A DNA stretch of 64,000 nucleotides, taken from Zhengitettix transpicula (taxonomy: Eukaryota > Arthropoda > Insecta > Orthoptera > Tetrigidae). Location of the stretch: NCBI GenBank assembly GCA_037074705.1, contig CM073592.1:85018629-85082628 (forward strand), in the 5' to 3' direction. How positions within the stretch are numbered: the stretch's first letter is position 1; each line of letters begins with the position of its first letter. The translations under genes and the position numbers were made by a program. Below, one piece after another: positions 34,521-46,781 of the stretch. Below the pieces are notes generated by a model. That model did no database searches. It was not told the origin of the DNA and saw only the letters and a program-made list of their open reading frames with translations.

Positions 34521-35640
34521 CTTTTAAAAAAGCTGTGTTTCGGCTTTAATAGCTAATCTCAACCCACTAAATCATCTGAGAAAAAGAATTTTATTGATTT
34601 TTTTAAAAAAATAATGTAGTAACTGTTGGAAAAAACAGCCTGAGTTATGTGCATAAAATAAATATTATTTTTTTGATTATGTAAAATTAATGTGAGTGAC
34701 ATTGTTTTCTGGTTATTAAAATTCTTAAGTTAACGTAAATTTAGTGATCATATTATTGATATAGTGTGACGTAGTTGGTGACGTAAGCAAATATCTGACA
34801 GAAATCAAGACTGAATTGATTTTTCTACTTTACCGTTATACTCGTATATCATTATTAACGCTGTGAGATGATTCCAACAACGTATGTCCGATTTATGTTT
34901 TTATTACCTTCATTTATAATGAAATATCTTCTTTCTGCTAGTAGAAAATATTATTTATTTGTTGCAGCAGACTCGCAGAGCTTGAGCCATAACGTGTGTC
35001 GTATCTAGATATCCAGACATTTTTTGCTGAGAGCCATTAACCTGGAAACATAAGTGAAACAAATACAATTGTTAGGGCGTCATTAAGAAAAGTGTGCTTA
35101 CATTTTATGACTCGTATGGTGGCCATTTCAGAGTGGCCACGTTAATTGAATCTGACGCAGTAACTCCCGACTAAATCTGAAATTAGACAATAAAATGGCT
35201 GCTAGACGGGACGCAGTTTAGTGGGAACATCGCGAGGCGAAGGCCGAAACAAACGGGAAAAGAATGAAAACTGCATTAACGTAAGTTAAAGTATTGTTTC
35301 TGCACCACGTTGAAGTACGAAATTTAGTTAAAAATGAACTCTGGTGACTCAAGAGAATTTTTTACTGCAAATTCCAGAACAATGTGAGGGTTTTCATTTC
35401 GTCACTTCTCGCGCTCCTTCTGACTCGGAACCTTTCTGTTCCCAGCCGCCCTGGCGAGTGGAGAAACCATCATGTACTGTAAAATGACAAAGTTACTCTC
35501 GAAAAAAAAAATTATGCGGGGTGAAAAATGGTGAAGAAGGTTGGAATGTTATTTTAGAACACTTGGCGGTCGGCAATTGGAATCGGAAGCGAGAAGATGA
35601 TGGATATGTTACAAAGTAATTGTCACATAGACATAAACTC
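34521..35640. other. Unassigned DNA
   Basis: No recognised gene. 35100-35480 is GC-richer and holds ATGGCTGCTAGACGGGACGC, which meets a stop after eight codons. Confidence 0.4.
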
Positions 35641-36260
35641 ACGTCGAATCATACTCCACAATAGCGACTGTGCACATTAAAGTCTATGCAGACCTTCTCC
35701 AGCGTCCGACTCCCTGCCATCAACACGACTATGTCGCATTCATAAATCTGCACAGCAGCAGACGCTGCGGACGTGTTGGACGCCGAGCCACTAAAAATTC
35801 CCCAAGCCATCCTATATCTTTCGTAATGCTAGTCGGAAAATCCGACTCGTTGGTTGGCACAGGCTGAACAACTATTATGTAAGGCAGTATTCACCAACGA
35901 CGCCACCAAATTTTGATACGTGGTAGTGTGTCTGGGTTGTCGGCGTATACACGAGGTCAAATATATCGTCGCCGCATCACAACAGATGCGATTTCAGATA
36001 TCGAGAACTTATTCAGCGTTTCACAGGTTCCGAAGAAACGACGAGGTTTTGTCGCCATCAACGATGAAGCCTCAACACCACCGGCAGGACAGCGCCTACC
36101 CAAAGTTCACTGGCAGCATGAAAGTCATGCGTAGCAGTTTAGCCTTCTTTAACTTTACCAACCGTACAGCGGGACTCGAAAATCCTACTTATCCAAGACG
36201 TTGGATTATGGCGAAAATCCCATTGAAGCACAGCCTTCAAGGATCTCCGTCGTGGTGATT
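35641..36260 (+). other. GC-richer block with overlapping open frames, unrecognised
   Basis: Frames at 35670-35867, 35913-36134 and 35920-36258 (112 codons) overlap in different phases. The composition is closer to coding than the surroundings, but I recognise no domain and no start context. It may be an old insertion, a regulatory region or a decayed gene. Confidence 0.2.
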
Positions 36261-38733
36261 ACCCTGAGTCCTTCGCAATCTTCGCTAGTACAATATTAAC
36301 TGTTGTAAAGCTGGTAGCTCCGAAAGAAACAGTCTCTTGAGAAAATTTACCGCCGGAAAAAAGCGGTAATGTGAATGCTCAGACATGGAAGAATCCATGA
36401 AAGTAGTTAAGAGTCTTGAAAACATTCGTCCATTATCCTACAGTATCTGTCCAAACATCACCGTTCCCCTTCGGCAGAGGCCAAAGACAGCAGAACATCA
36501 ACACCAAAACTCGTAATGTAACTTTGATAAGTTACTTTATCGTGAAAATTATACCTACTTTAAACAGACCATTCACAATTGTAAACAAACAGGCACAGAA
36601 AGGAATAAAGTCACCGTTTCCCAGTTACTGTTTTTCAATTGAATACACACCCTAGATTTATCAATACAGATGTTATATTGTTATTTTGAATGGGTAAAAT
36701 TATTTTAAATAGTATGTATAATGCAATACATTAATAAATTTATAAAAAAAATAAAATAAAATCCTCTAGGACAGAGTGTATCCAACCGTACATAAATTAA
36801 AAGTAAATCACAAAATCCACAAAAAACATTCTGGCATATATAAATTATGATTTAATTATTTAATTTCAATGTTAAATCAATAGGAATTTATTTATATTCA
36901 CCATCGTAGAAAAAAATTATGTATCATGATTATTCGATCACTAAGACAAACGCTACATTAACCGTGGATGCTCCATTTATAACTGTTACAAAAATATCGT
37001 CAGTATATTAGTCCTGAAATACTTTATCCTGCTTTATCTTTCTCCTGCTATTATTTATTGTCTGTGTTCCTTTAATTTTAAAAGTTATCCCTATAAAACA
37101 ACACATTTAATTACAAGTATATCGCTAAAACTAAAACAAGACTAACTGTTGGAAACAAAAAATTTTCCATTGAAATTAGCAGTAACAGTAGTTTGAGTCC
37201 ATCATAAAAGATCATGGGCGAAATTAAAAATATAAAATAAAATATTAGATAAGGCGTGAACGGAAGAAGAAACAAAATCTCAGGGAAAATAGGGATACTA
37301 TTTCAAGAGTAATTAGAGTATTTATAACTACAAATAATATATTTTATAATATAGGAAACAAATTAGTCTAAATAAATTAATAAAATTATGTTATTTTATT
37401 GCGTACGAGAAATTAAACTAGTGAAAAAATGTAGATTTATGTTTAATTGGTTTCATTTTTTTGGTAAAATAAAGGTCGAGAGTAAAATTTCTTTACAATA
37501 AGATGATCACACTTTTTTATTTCTCTTCGTATTTTATTTAATCCACCGCAATAACACACTATTTTTAGTTTTGATCACTTCACTTTCGACTAGAACAAAG
37601 GATTCCTGGGACGATAAAATTACTTTCTCGGTAATACATTCTCAACGACAGATCTGTATCGAAAATTGTAATTCGAGATTTCCTTTTGAAACTCAAAAAG
37701 ATACATTTTCAAACACAAATAATTATTCCCTTCGCTAATACGGTTTACAGTCTAACAACCGAGTTTAAGCTTGCGAAGGCAAACTGTTCCCGTGGTGTAA
37801 TAAATATTTTATGTCCCTAAATTAACACAGCGATTCTGGATTTGTAATCGGCATACTAATACTCAGAAACATTAGAAACCTGCAACAATTTCACATCCTT
37901 TAATAGAATTTACGTGTAATGTCAGAAGAAACTGATATATTAAGTTATTTATATTTTCTGAATGAAATAGTACATAAAAAATATAAGGCAAAGTTTTCTT
38001 GCAGGAATTACATCTGTAGTGTACGTTAAGATGGTGTTAATTATTATTAAAGCATCAAATTAATATTAGCTTTTGTATTACTTGACTTACAGAGAAGATT
38101 GGCTTTAAAGATATGGAATAAGTCACTAATTGTCTTTAGATTTCTCTTTATTGGTCGTTTCCCGATAAGGGAATAAGGTTTCAGTATAATAATTATTATT
38201 TATAACACCCTTCTAATTAAATATATTTTTAATATATTACATATAATTATTAAAAATCTGACAATATGCCATAATTTTCTGTACTGAAATTTATTTTAAT
38301 ATACATATAATTAAATCAATTCATTAATTGAATTGAATGAGTGTCGAAGCAAAAATTTGAATCGCTGTTTTTTAATATTATTAGATTATCTTTTAATTCT
38401 GTAATGTTAATATCATGATGTCATTCTTAGAGCGGACGTAAGTCGGAATTACAGAAAATTTATATGAATATTTTATTGTTACTATTCAAAATTATGTGAA
38501 GCTGAAATATAATTATTATAGAATCTCAAATTCGGGTATAGATTTTTTTCTTTGGAATTTTGTATGCTAACGCTTACTATAGAAAAAATGGGAAACCAGT
38601 ACAAAATTTTTTGTCAGTGTAATGGTTTACTGTAAAGGATGAACGCTGCTTTAGTTGAAAATGATTCGATAACATGCTTCTTATCAATCCAAATAACTCG
38701 TTTCAGAATTTACGTTATTTAAACTATTAACTC
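36261..38733. other. Unassigned AT-rich DNA
   Basis: Long AT-rich tract with no recognised feature. The 79-codon frame at 36416-36655 has no motif. Confidence 0.5.
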
Positions 38734-38763
38734 GACTTTTAAAGTCAATAGACTTTTAAAGTC
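38734..38763. repeat. Two identical palindromes in tandem
   Basis: GACTTTTAAAGTC occurs at 38734-38746 and again at 38751-38763. Each is a near-perfect palindrome centred on TTTAAA. Confidence 0.85.
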
Positions 38764-39640
38764 TTCAAATAAGCTTCAGCCGGGATTGCTAAATTTTTCT
38801 AACTAATTCTACGTAATTTACTATTACATTTCTCTTTTTGGAGCATTTATTATCCGATGCTATCCTTTTTTAATATATTCTTGACGTATATTTTCTTCAG
38901 TTTTGGTCTAAATTGAATCTTTAATTTTTCGATTACTTGTTCAAGAAAACGTTTTCCTTGTAAAGAAAACTACATTGATATTCGTTCAACGTGTACTGTG
39001 ATTCCCGTTGCAATTATTTTTTTGCTACTCCAATTATAGACAAAACAAAAATTTCTCCACTGTATTTAGTTTCTTTTTTATTACAGCCATCCGTTGTGTT
39101 TAGAGGGTGTGAATAATTTTTGTTTCTCTAATATAAGTTCAAAAGTAGTGAAATAATATGGAAACTTTTATTAAATTTTTTATCCGATGATAATATTTAG
39201 AAACCATGTTGCCAAAAATTGTTCTAAAATGCATTTAAAGCATCTTGGTAAATTATTCTTTTTATGATACTACATTTTAGATTTTTTGTTCATTTATGTA
39301 TAAAACTTTTGATTCAGTTTATTATATAACATATATTATGAAAGACAATACCATTATAATATGAAGTGAAAAAAGTAGGGTTTCCAGCGATTTGCATCTT
39401 AGCAGTCATCATAATAAAGCTGATTGGCTCATTTTCTGTGCTATTTAAGTAAATATTTTCGTGTTAATTAAATCGTGGGCTAGTGATATTCTATTACTCA
39501 TTTGGGATAGTATATTAATGATATACGTGACATTTAAATAAATTATATGAACACAATTATTACATACTTTTACATTCAGCTGAGGATAATATACGGTGAA
39601 GTAATAATGAATTATATTTGTGGATTCCTTAATTACATTT
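38764..39640. other. Unassigned AT-rich DNA
   Basis: Nothing recognised. Confidence 0.5.
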
Positions 39641-40030
39641 GGAATCTTAAAGCAAGTTAATTAAGCAGCAGGTACTTAGTCGAGTAATGAGCTGAGAACT
39701 GCTTGCAGCTCTCCTCAAGAATGTGAGTCGAGTCTTGTGTGAGGATGAATATTGGGGCTTATTACGACTGATCTCTCCTGTTCTGTCTAAAATTTAACTT
39801 TGACTACCGCCGAAGGGTGTGATTACAAGCGACTCGAGAACTTAATTACTTTAAAAACTTATTGCGGACTACAAGTTGAAAATAAATACTGGCACTGAAG
39901 CCGCACATCTTCCGATGTTAAATCATATTGCAGGCGCCGCGGCGCTTTTAATTAACGCTAATTAGTTGCTTGAGCACAGTTCTCAGACTTTAATATCAGC
40001 CGCAGACATAAGAGCGGATTTCAGTCTAAA
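39641..40030. promoter_or_regulatory. Candidate cis-regulatory island
   Basis: A non-repetitive, GC-richer block inside very AT-rich DNA. It contains the perfect 12-bp palindrome GCGCCGCGGCGC (39934-39945), then TTTTAATTAA (39946-39955) and CTAATTAG (39958-39965), two homeodomain-type sites close together. No coding potential is evident. Function is inferred only from composition and motif clustering. Confidence 0.25.
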
Positions 40031-40066
40031 TTCCCCTTTATAAGCACAACTCACTCTGTATTGTAG

Positions 40067-40500
40067 TTTAATTGTACATATAACCCATAAAAAAATGAAA
40101 AATAACGTCCGTTTTGAAAATTAATAATAAGAAAAAATGGAAAATACACACAAAAAAGTGATGATATAAATACCGTACAAAGTTTCTGCAAACCTTGTTC
40201 CTTTCTTCAGGTGCTTCGAAAAGTAATAAACACAAGGGTCTAGAGCGACACAATTCAGTTGGAAAAACTTATAATGTTTTTAAGCTATTAAATTTTGTGC
40301 AGTTGTGTCGCTCTAGGCTCTTGTGTTTTTCAGTTTTATTAGCACCTGAAGAAAGGAACAAGGTTTCCATAAAAGTTGTGTGGTATTAACATCATCCGTT
40401 ATTATTTTTCGGAATTTGGCTATTTTTCTTATTAAATAATAAGTCATAATACGTACATACACACAAACATATATATTATGGGTTATATATACGATTAATT
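40067..40500. repeat. 430-bp palindrome of Penelope-like terminal sequences
   Basis: Two arms of about 190 bp face each other. The outer ends are TTAATTGTACATATAACCCA and its diverged complement ending at 40500. The inner arms share ACCTTGTTCCTTTCTTCAGG and TAGAGCGACACAA with their complements. The spacer is roughly 45 bp. Each arm matches the PLE terminus at 19625-19760 (TAATACCACACAA, CACCTGAMGAAAGG). Two inverted PLE ends without coding sequence could be a head-to-head deletion product or a small palindromic non-autonomous element. Short frames at 40068-40389 are inside it. Confidence 0.75.
40182..40210 (-). ncRNA. Hammerhead-like ribozyme core (left arm)
   Basis: Minus strand: CTGAAGA, 17 nt, GAAAC, with the same spacing as the motif at 19683-19711 and followed by the related TTTGTACGGTATTTA. 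Both core boxes are intact. The right arm carries CTGAAGA on plus (about 40348-40354), but its second box is TAAAAG instead of GAAAC, so only one arm keeps the core. Confidence 0.5.
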
Positions 40501-42179
40501 TATATCAATCCCTGATAAATAAAATGACGCCTTGAGTGATTGGTAGTGATATAAATTTATTAATTTATTTTGACATTAAATATAGAATTAATAATTTTAT
40601 TCGGACTATATATTTTCTCCTAAATATAATCCAAGATATATTTCACACAATTTTTAATATTTATCTAACACTATTAGTTTTTTTTTAAATCATATGCACA
40701 TAAAAATACAGCATTACACTTAAAATATTCGTGTTATTAAATTATGTTATATCACTTTACTTTACAATATGCTCTTTTTGTTTTATTCTATTGAATAAGT
40801 TTATTATTGAAATTAATTACACGCTTTCTGGAATCCGCAAAGACAAATTAAACAAATTTATGTAACCCCAATCTGAAATATTGTGTACTATCAATGATGT
40901 TATCCAAATATCTTTAAAATATTATTTCATCATCCCTGAATGAACTCCAAAAATTGAGTACTAACACAAATTTCTTACAGAAGCTGAGCAAACGGCAGTG
41001 CTACATTTACGTAAGATTAAAATAACACATTTGTAATTGAGTTATATGTTTTTACTGATTATTATTATATTAAATTACATAATATTTGATTATATCAGGC
41101 AATTATTCTATATATCTCGGCTTTATTACTTGTTATTCGGTATAGATCTGACGTAAGTACCTATGGGATGAAGTAACCAGCATTATGTGACCAATTCATT
41201 ATACTGTTATGTGAGACGTTCCTGAATAATTAAGGATCTGTTCCAATTTTCTTCAGCCTAATTTGCCATGTCCTTCTATCCCCTGAATCGTTAGTAAAAA
41301 TCTACACAGAAACTTTCCACTTACTGGTAGAAAGATTATGAGACTAATTGTTTTTTAATTTCCATTTTCTCATTTACCAATCTACTGTCTCATAGCTTGG
41401 TAGTGTTTTAATAATATATGAGATTAAAGTTTATTTAAGAATCTTGGTTTTCAACATTATTTTGTACAGTTACAATTCCCAAGAAATAACATGACTTATT
41501 AAAAAGTATTGTGGTGTAATATTTTGGATCATTGTAACGTATTGTATAATATACATTAAATATGGTATGTTGATAAAATAGCAAACGTCATTATATAAAA
41601 GTAGAAATGTTATAAAAACAATTCTATGCTAATCAAAAATTAATTGTATTATGAAATATACAATTAAATAATTCAAGTTAGAAGACAGAAACACTCACTG
41701 AACAACATAACTAAGAATATAGTCTAAATTTATAACAATTATGCCTAAAATTGGTGATAGGCTTGAGGTGTATATAATAATTACAAATTTAGTGCAAGAA
41801 GAATATAATTTCGTAAGTTTATTAATATGATTATCATTAATTCAGCTTTGAATTATTTTTTCATGATTGTGGTGAATACGAAGTACCTATGCAAATTGTG
41901 TATAAGCAAAGAAATGAAACATTGAAGGAAATTTAAAAAAAATGGTAACATCGTGACACGATTGGTATTGTTATTGATTTCATATCCTGAAAATATTGAT
42001 GCCACCTGGAAATGATTTTAGTGGATGTTGATTGAGATGAATTGGCGATGTCGTCTGACGTTCTACGATATCCTCAAATCTAGTAATTTTCGTGTACTTA
42101 CAGAACTCAACTGAGAAGCCAGCAAGCCTGATTTACTTGGAAAACTCTCCACCAGAATTAACCAAACACTAATGCACTC
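40501..42179. other. Unassigned very AT-rich DNA
   Basis: No recognised feature. Confidence 0.5.
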
Positions 42180-43490
42180 ATCTATTTCACAAGATGAACA
42201 AAGCTGTTACTGCACTTCTACCTTGTCCTATCACTAACAAAGAAATACATCTATCTATTCATCACAAAATTAATAACTATTTTACTTAAAATTATCCTTC
42301 TATTTGGAAAAATGCATTTGTAATAACCATTTTTAATTCTGATGATAAAGATCCTATTTAGAATTATAGACCGTTGGCTGTAATTAGTACAATACCAAAT
42401 ATTTTTTAATCTACAGTCACTATTAAATTGAAACATCTCATATATCAACGTGGATTTAGAAGTAAGAGAAATATTGCTACAAATTTAGTCTGTTATATTC
42501 GATGTATTTTCCAAGAATTAAATGAGGGTTTGTAAATTTGATAGCCTGAATACATTTGATTTTTATTCTTTTAATCATCATATTTAAATTGGAAACCTGA
42601 AGAAAAATGGGAATTTATGGAACTTTCAACAGTGGTTTAAAAATTATTTAGTAAATATATTACAATTTGTAAAATATAAACAATTCATATGAGATGAAAA
42701 CGTAGTATTGCGTAGTGTACCTCAGGACTATCATCTTGGTCCAGTTTTGTTTGATATTTTTATGAATGATTTTGAATTATCTACTTCTAATGTTAACCTT
42801 TTGCTTTTTGCACATGGTTTTAAAATATAGAAATATATTAAATCTAATATAGATTGTATTCAGAGTACTGAAATCTAAGTGGAGTAGAGAAAATGACATG
42901 AAGTTTAATTATATCAAATTGTAAAACAAATATTTTTCTTCTAGTATTAACGGTTGTCCCTTGGAAAGAGTTAATGTTTTCAAAGACTTTAAATATTATA
43001 TCATTAAAAAATGGATTATTAATCAAATATTCATGTGTTTATAAATAAAGATGTGCCAATTTTAGATTTTATTATAAGAAAATGGAAAAGGAATCCATTT
43101 TCCTTTAACTATTAAAATGTTGTATGTATCGTTGTTGAAAACAGTATTAATTTTTGGATCTTTAGTTTTCACTAATAAATTTATTAAGAAAATTGAAACA
43201 GTAAGGCATAATTTTTTAGAATCATGTCTTATAGAATGAATTTGCGAGACTCATTTACGAACTATAATTATAAAAATATTTCTGCATCATTGATAATCCC
43301 ATCTCTTGAATCTGAAAGTTGCTCTACAGATTTAAAATTTATTGTATCGATTTACTTGATAAATTCAACTTTAGAAACTCTAGATTGAAGTATATTATAG
43401 ATCTAAATATACCTTAAGCAATCCACTAATTAGAGTGTCAGATTTGGTTGCTTTAGATATTGATTTAATTAATTTAAAACTTTCTGAAAT
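42180..43490 (+). pseudogene. Decayed non-LTR retrotransposon (LINE) reverse transcriptase
   Basis: Broken frames contain the ordered blocks of a Jockey/CR1-like reverse transcriptase. YPSIWKNAFVITIFNSDDKD and NYRPLAVISTIPNIF are the N-terminal RT blocks, followed by RGFRSKRNIATNLVCYI. Then come LRSVPQDYHLGPVLFDIFMN (the GVPQGS..GP.LF motif) and LLFAHGFKI, where the catalytic FADD has become FAHG. NGCPLERVNVFKDFKYYI and LLKTVLIFGSLVFTNKFIKK match the downstream thumb/post-RT region. Stops and shifts are frequent and the active-site aspartates are gone. No endonuclease domain or poly(A) end is identified. Clade assignment is approximate. Confidence 0.8.
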
Positions 43491-44262
43491 ATTAATGCTG
43501 ATTAAGATTATGATTTATGTATAATTATGTAATAATATTGGATTATATGGATAATAAATGTAATTTTGTTTTAAGATGCATAATTTTGTGTATTTTATTA
43601 ATGTAAAATGGACAAAAGTTCGATGAAAACAAATAAATTCCTGTAAAATAAATTCATAATAAATAATTTTTAGAGGAGCAAAAATGTTGACATACGAATC
43701 TATAAATGTATAATTACACATGTATATAAATCACAGTAAATAGTAAATGAAGCCATAAAGTTGGTATTTTTATATTGTATTAAAGGAAGTAGTTGACCTC
43801 CTGGAATACGAGGAACATGGAAAAAGTTGTTGCTATGCGCAAAAACAGAAACAAAAAAAAAACTAGCGTTACTACGAGTCTAAATGGAAGTCACAGAAGC
43901 GTGCAGGTCACACCATCCAACACACTCTGTGCATTATATTTATACAGAAGGGGTGGAAGAAATTAATTTTACGTAAATCAGTGGCTTCAAACAAAACATC
44001 GTTCGGAAATAAATAATTTTGATTAATGGGGAATTTACTGGTTTTAATATTCAGGTGGAAAAAACCACACGGTTCCATATAGTTTAAAAAAAATTTAATT
44101 GGAAGACGCTTTCGACATATGTTGTTGTTTTAAATTTCACTACAAGATTTCAGACTTAAAATAACACATTTTAAAAAGACATTTAAGACGACGGAAGGCG
44201 TGAGATATGCAACGCATTAGATGTTTTTTTAAAAAAATGAGTAACCTTAAGGCTAAAATTAA
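43491..44262. other. Unassigned AT-rich DNA
   Basis: Nothing recognised. Confidence 0.45.
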
Positions 44263-44267
44263 TTATA

Positions 44268-44301
44268 ATGAAGTTGAAAATGACCAAATAGGTCGAAACC
44301 T
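44268..44301 (+). ncRNA. Degenerate hammerhead-like motif
   Basis: ATGAAGT, then GACC-AAATA-GGTC immediately followed by GAAAC (44282-44299). Stem II plus GAAAC is clean, but the first core box departs from CTGANGA. This suggests another PLE terminus fossil; no flanking match to the 19.6/40 kb family was found. Confidence 0.3.
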
Positions 44302-46294
44302 TTGAACTATTAATTTTTTAACACTGTATGAGGTTATGTGTGGTTTTATCCCCCTAAATATTAATATGTCAAGGGTCTTTATCAAACATATTACTGGTTT
44401 TCTTTGAATACCAGGATTTGGAACTAGGCGATTTGAAAATAGTAAAATCATCATCGCTTAACGTCCCGAAGCATCAGGTAGTTGGAAAATTATTATATAC
44501 TGTATGAAGCAAAATAAATAAATTGTATAAATACTATTAACTCTCTGCACAACTCAAATGACATAAATTTCATTATGGTATGAGCGTAGCTTATTTGTCG
44601 GTTAAGGACTTGCTTTATAATGTAAATAGACAACCAGTGCTGACGGACAGTAAATTGTTCTCTATGTCAACTCCGACACGCGATTGCGTGACCTGTGGAC
44701 CTTTTGGTTTTACCGCGGTAGGTCGCTTGTTCTTCAAGTGTCACGAACTAAACATGAATTAAAATTAACAATATTTCTTACTTATAAGTTTAGGAATATT
44801 TCATGTTGGCATAATTCTAACAGTTACGATGGGTGAAGCATTATGAAACATGATGTACCATACTCGTAAGAAAGGAACGCCCATTCCTGAATGAATCTGG
44901 TTTGTAGCTAATTAGGGTCGAATTAGCACTGCGAACTAAGTGTTGTATGCTCGTTTAATTCAGTTTTTCTGGCGAGTAATGTTCAAATACGTCTACAGTC
45001 GTAATATAGTCATAATAATAATTATCCGCGTTCAAATATCTTATACACAAGCTCATAACTTTGACATTTTGTAAGAGAAATTATGTACGCATATTATATG
45101 AATTCATCTACATTAATAATATTAATACCTTTATAATAATAAACGATCCATAAAGTCGAATCACGTGAGAATTTATGCGAATTCTCTTTATAGTATTTTT
45201 TCTCCATAAAAATTAGTTGCATTTGCCAATCTTAATTGCCACTATTTCGTTGTGAGTCTTAATAGTCCAATAATCTCAGTAGTCAAATAATTTTCGTAGA
45301 GTTAAATTTAATTATATGTCTATATTATTTATATACTATATTTATATTTGATCATAGTATAGTTCTCGAGTTTTATCCCGAGTTATATATTGTCTACACG
45401 TATTTTTGAAGTTAATACTACGTCTTGCACAAATATTCGCCTATGACACAATATATTGGGAGTTTTCTGCTTGAAACATTTCTCCGAAAGGGATATTGAA
45501 TCATAAAGCATGGTTTCACTGAATCGGGCGGTGTGGAATGTGGAATATCGTTGGACGCGACGTTGATCCTTAGATTCCCTGACTAATTGGCGAACACCAC
45601 AATCATACTGTGTCTGTTGTCTGTCTTATCACACAAAACTGCTAGAAATGCTGCATTATCCATGAACTGTATGTGAAAAATATTGTAGAGTCAATCTGGA
45701 ATAAGAGTAATTACAAAAACTGCAGATTGTGAGCAAGTCATAGCAATTACACGAGAACTGAAACGTAAAAATGAAACGACAAAAGTTACTATAGTAAAAT
45801 ATAGGCAGAGGATAAATTCAGATATAGTTATAATCAGGACGCAAACCCACAAATTATATCAGATGTATATTTGAAAACCAGACAAGTTTGAAAACGGAAA
45901 AATTTCATGGATTTGACTTTTACAATACAAGACAAAATATATTTACAATGTCAGAAGTAAAAGAAATACCCAAAGATTTTCAACAAGACATATGTAATAC
46001 TACTTACAAATAATGGAAGTAAATAGGATTTAAAAAATGTAGGTCAATAAAGCATACTTCAGTAGTATATAAGGTATTCGAAGGGATATAAGATAATGCG
46101 ATGGAAATATGGCTAGATTATATACAGTCATTACAACAAAAAGGATTCAGAAGTGAGTATAGTGAAAATGACTATTCAAATAATTATAGCAGTAGTGAGT
46201 CGGGGAAATTAATACCGATCTCCTCTAGCAATTGAACATAAAGTTTAAAACATTAATAGCTGTCGAACTTATTAACGTCTATAATAACAACGAA
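44302..46294. other. Unassigned AT-rich DNA
   Basis: No gene recognised. Around 46050-46170 one frame gives KVFEGI..NAMEIWLDYIQS and QKGFRS, faintly reminiscent of LINE RT, but too weak to call. Confidence 0.4.
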
Positions 46295-46304
46295 ATTAGC
46301 ATAA

Positions 46305-46771
46305 TTTTTTAGGGTAATCTACATAGTGGCAACTCCCCTCTTATAGCATAGGAAAGGGATTTGTAAGGGAGATGCGGAAGGGTAGAGGAAGATAGCCAAG
46401 GGTTAACTAGGGCCCCCGGGCTACGGTTTAAGGATCCTACCCGGAAATTCACATAAAAGTGATGCAGGGAAAACCCTATAAAAACTTGCATCAGGTAGGT
46501 CGGGCATTTGGCGGGAGAGGGGTTCGCAGCTTTCCCCTCGCCGTGCCTTGACCGGTTTAGGAGGCAGCTGGCCGACTATTCCAATAGGAACAGCGGACAA
46601 CTCTTACCTTATGCCCAAGGTCTGCGACCCGGAACATACACCTCTCAAAACAGGCCGAGGTGCCTCGGCATGTGGGAAAACTAGAGAGATGTGAAGGCAT
46701 CCCCAAAGGTAGCCTCCGCCAAAGCTCTCTGGGAAGGTTCACCTGCGAAAGAATTCTCTCAGGCTTCCTTG
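46305..46771 (-). mobile_element. Long SINE-like retroposon, copy E
   Basis: Poly(T) on plus, then AGGGTAATCTACATAGTGGC, the GGCCCCCGGGCTA block, GACCGGTTTAGGAGGCAGCT and ACATACACCTCTCAAAACAG, all family diagnostics. It is flanked by ATTAGCATAA direct repeats (46295-46304 and 46772-46781). It lacks the 3' motif GTAACAGGCTACATGAGG and several internal stretches, and the hairpin head is reduced to GCGAAAGAATTCTCTCAGGC. Minus-strand frames here are not genes. Confidence 0.85.
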
Positions 46772-46781
46772 ATTAGCATAA

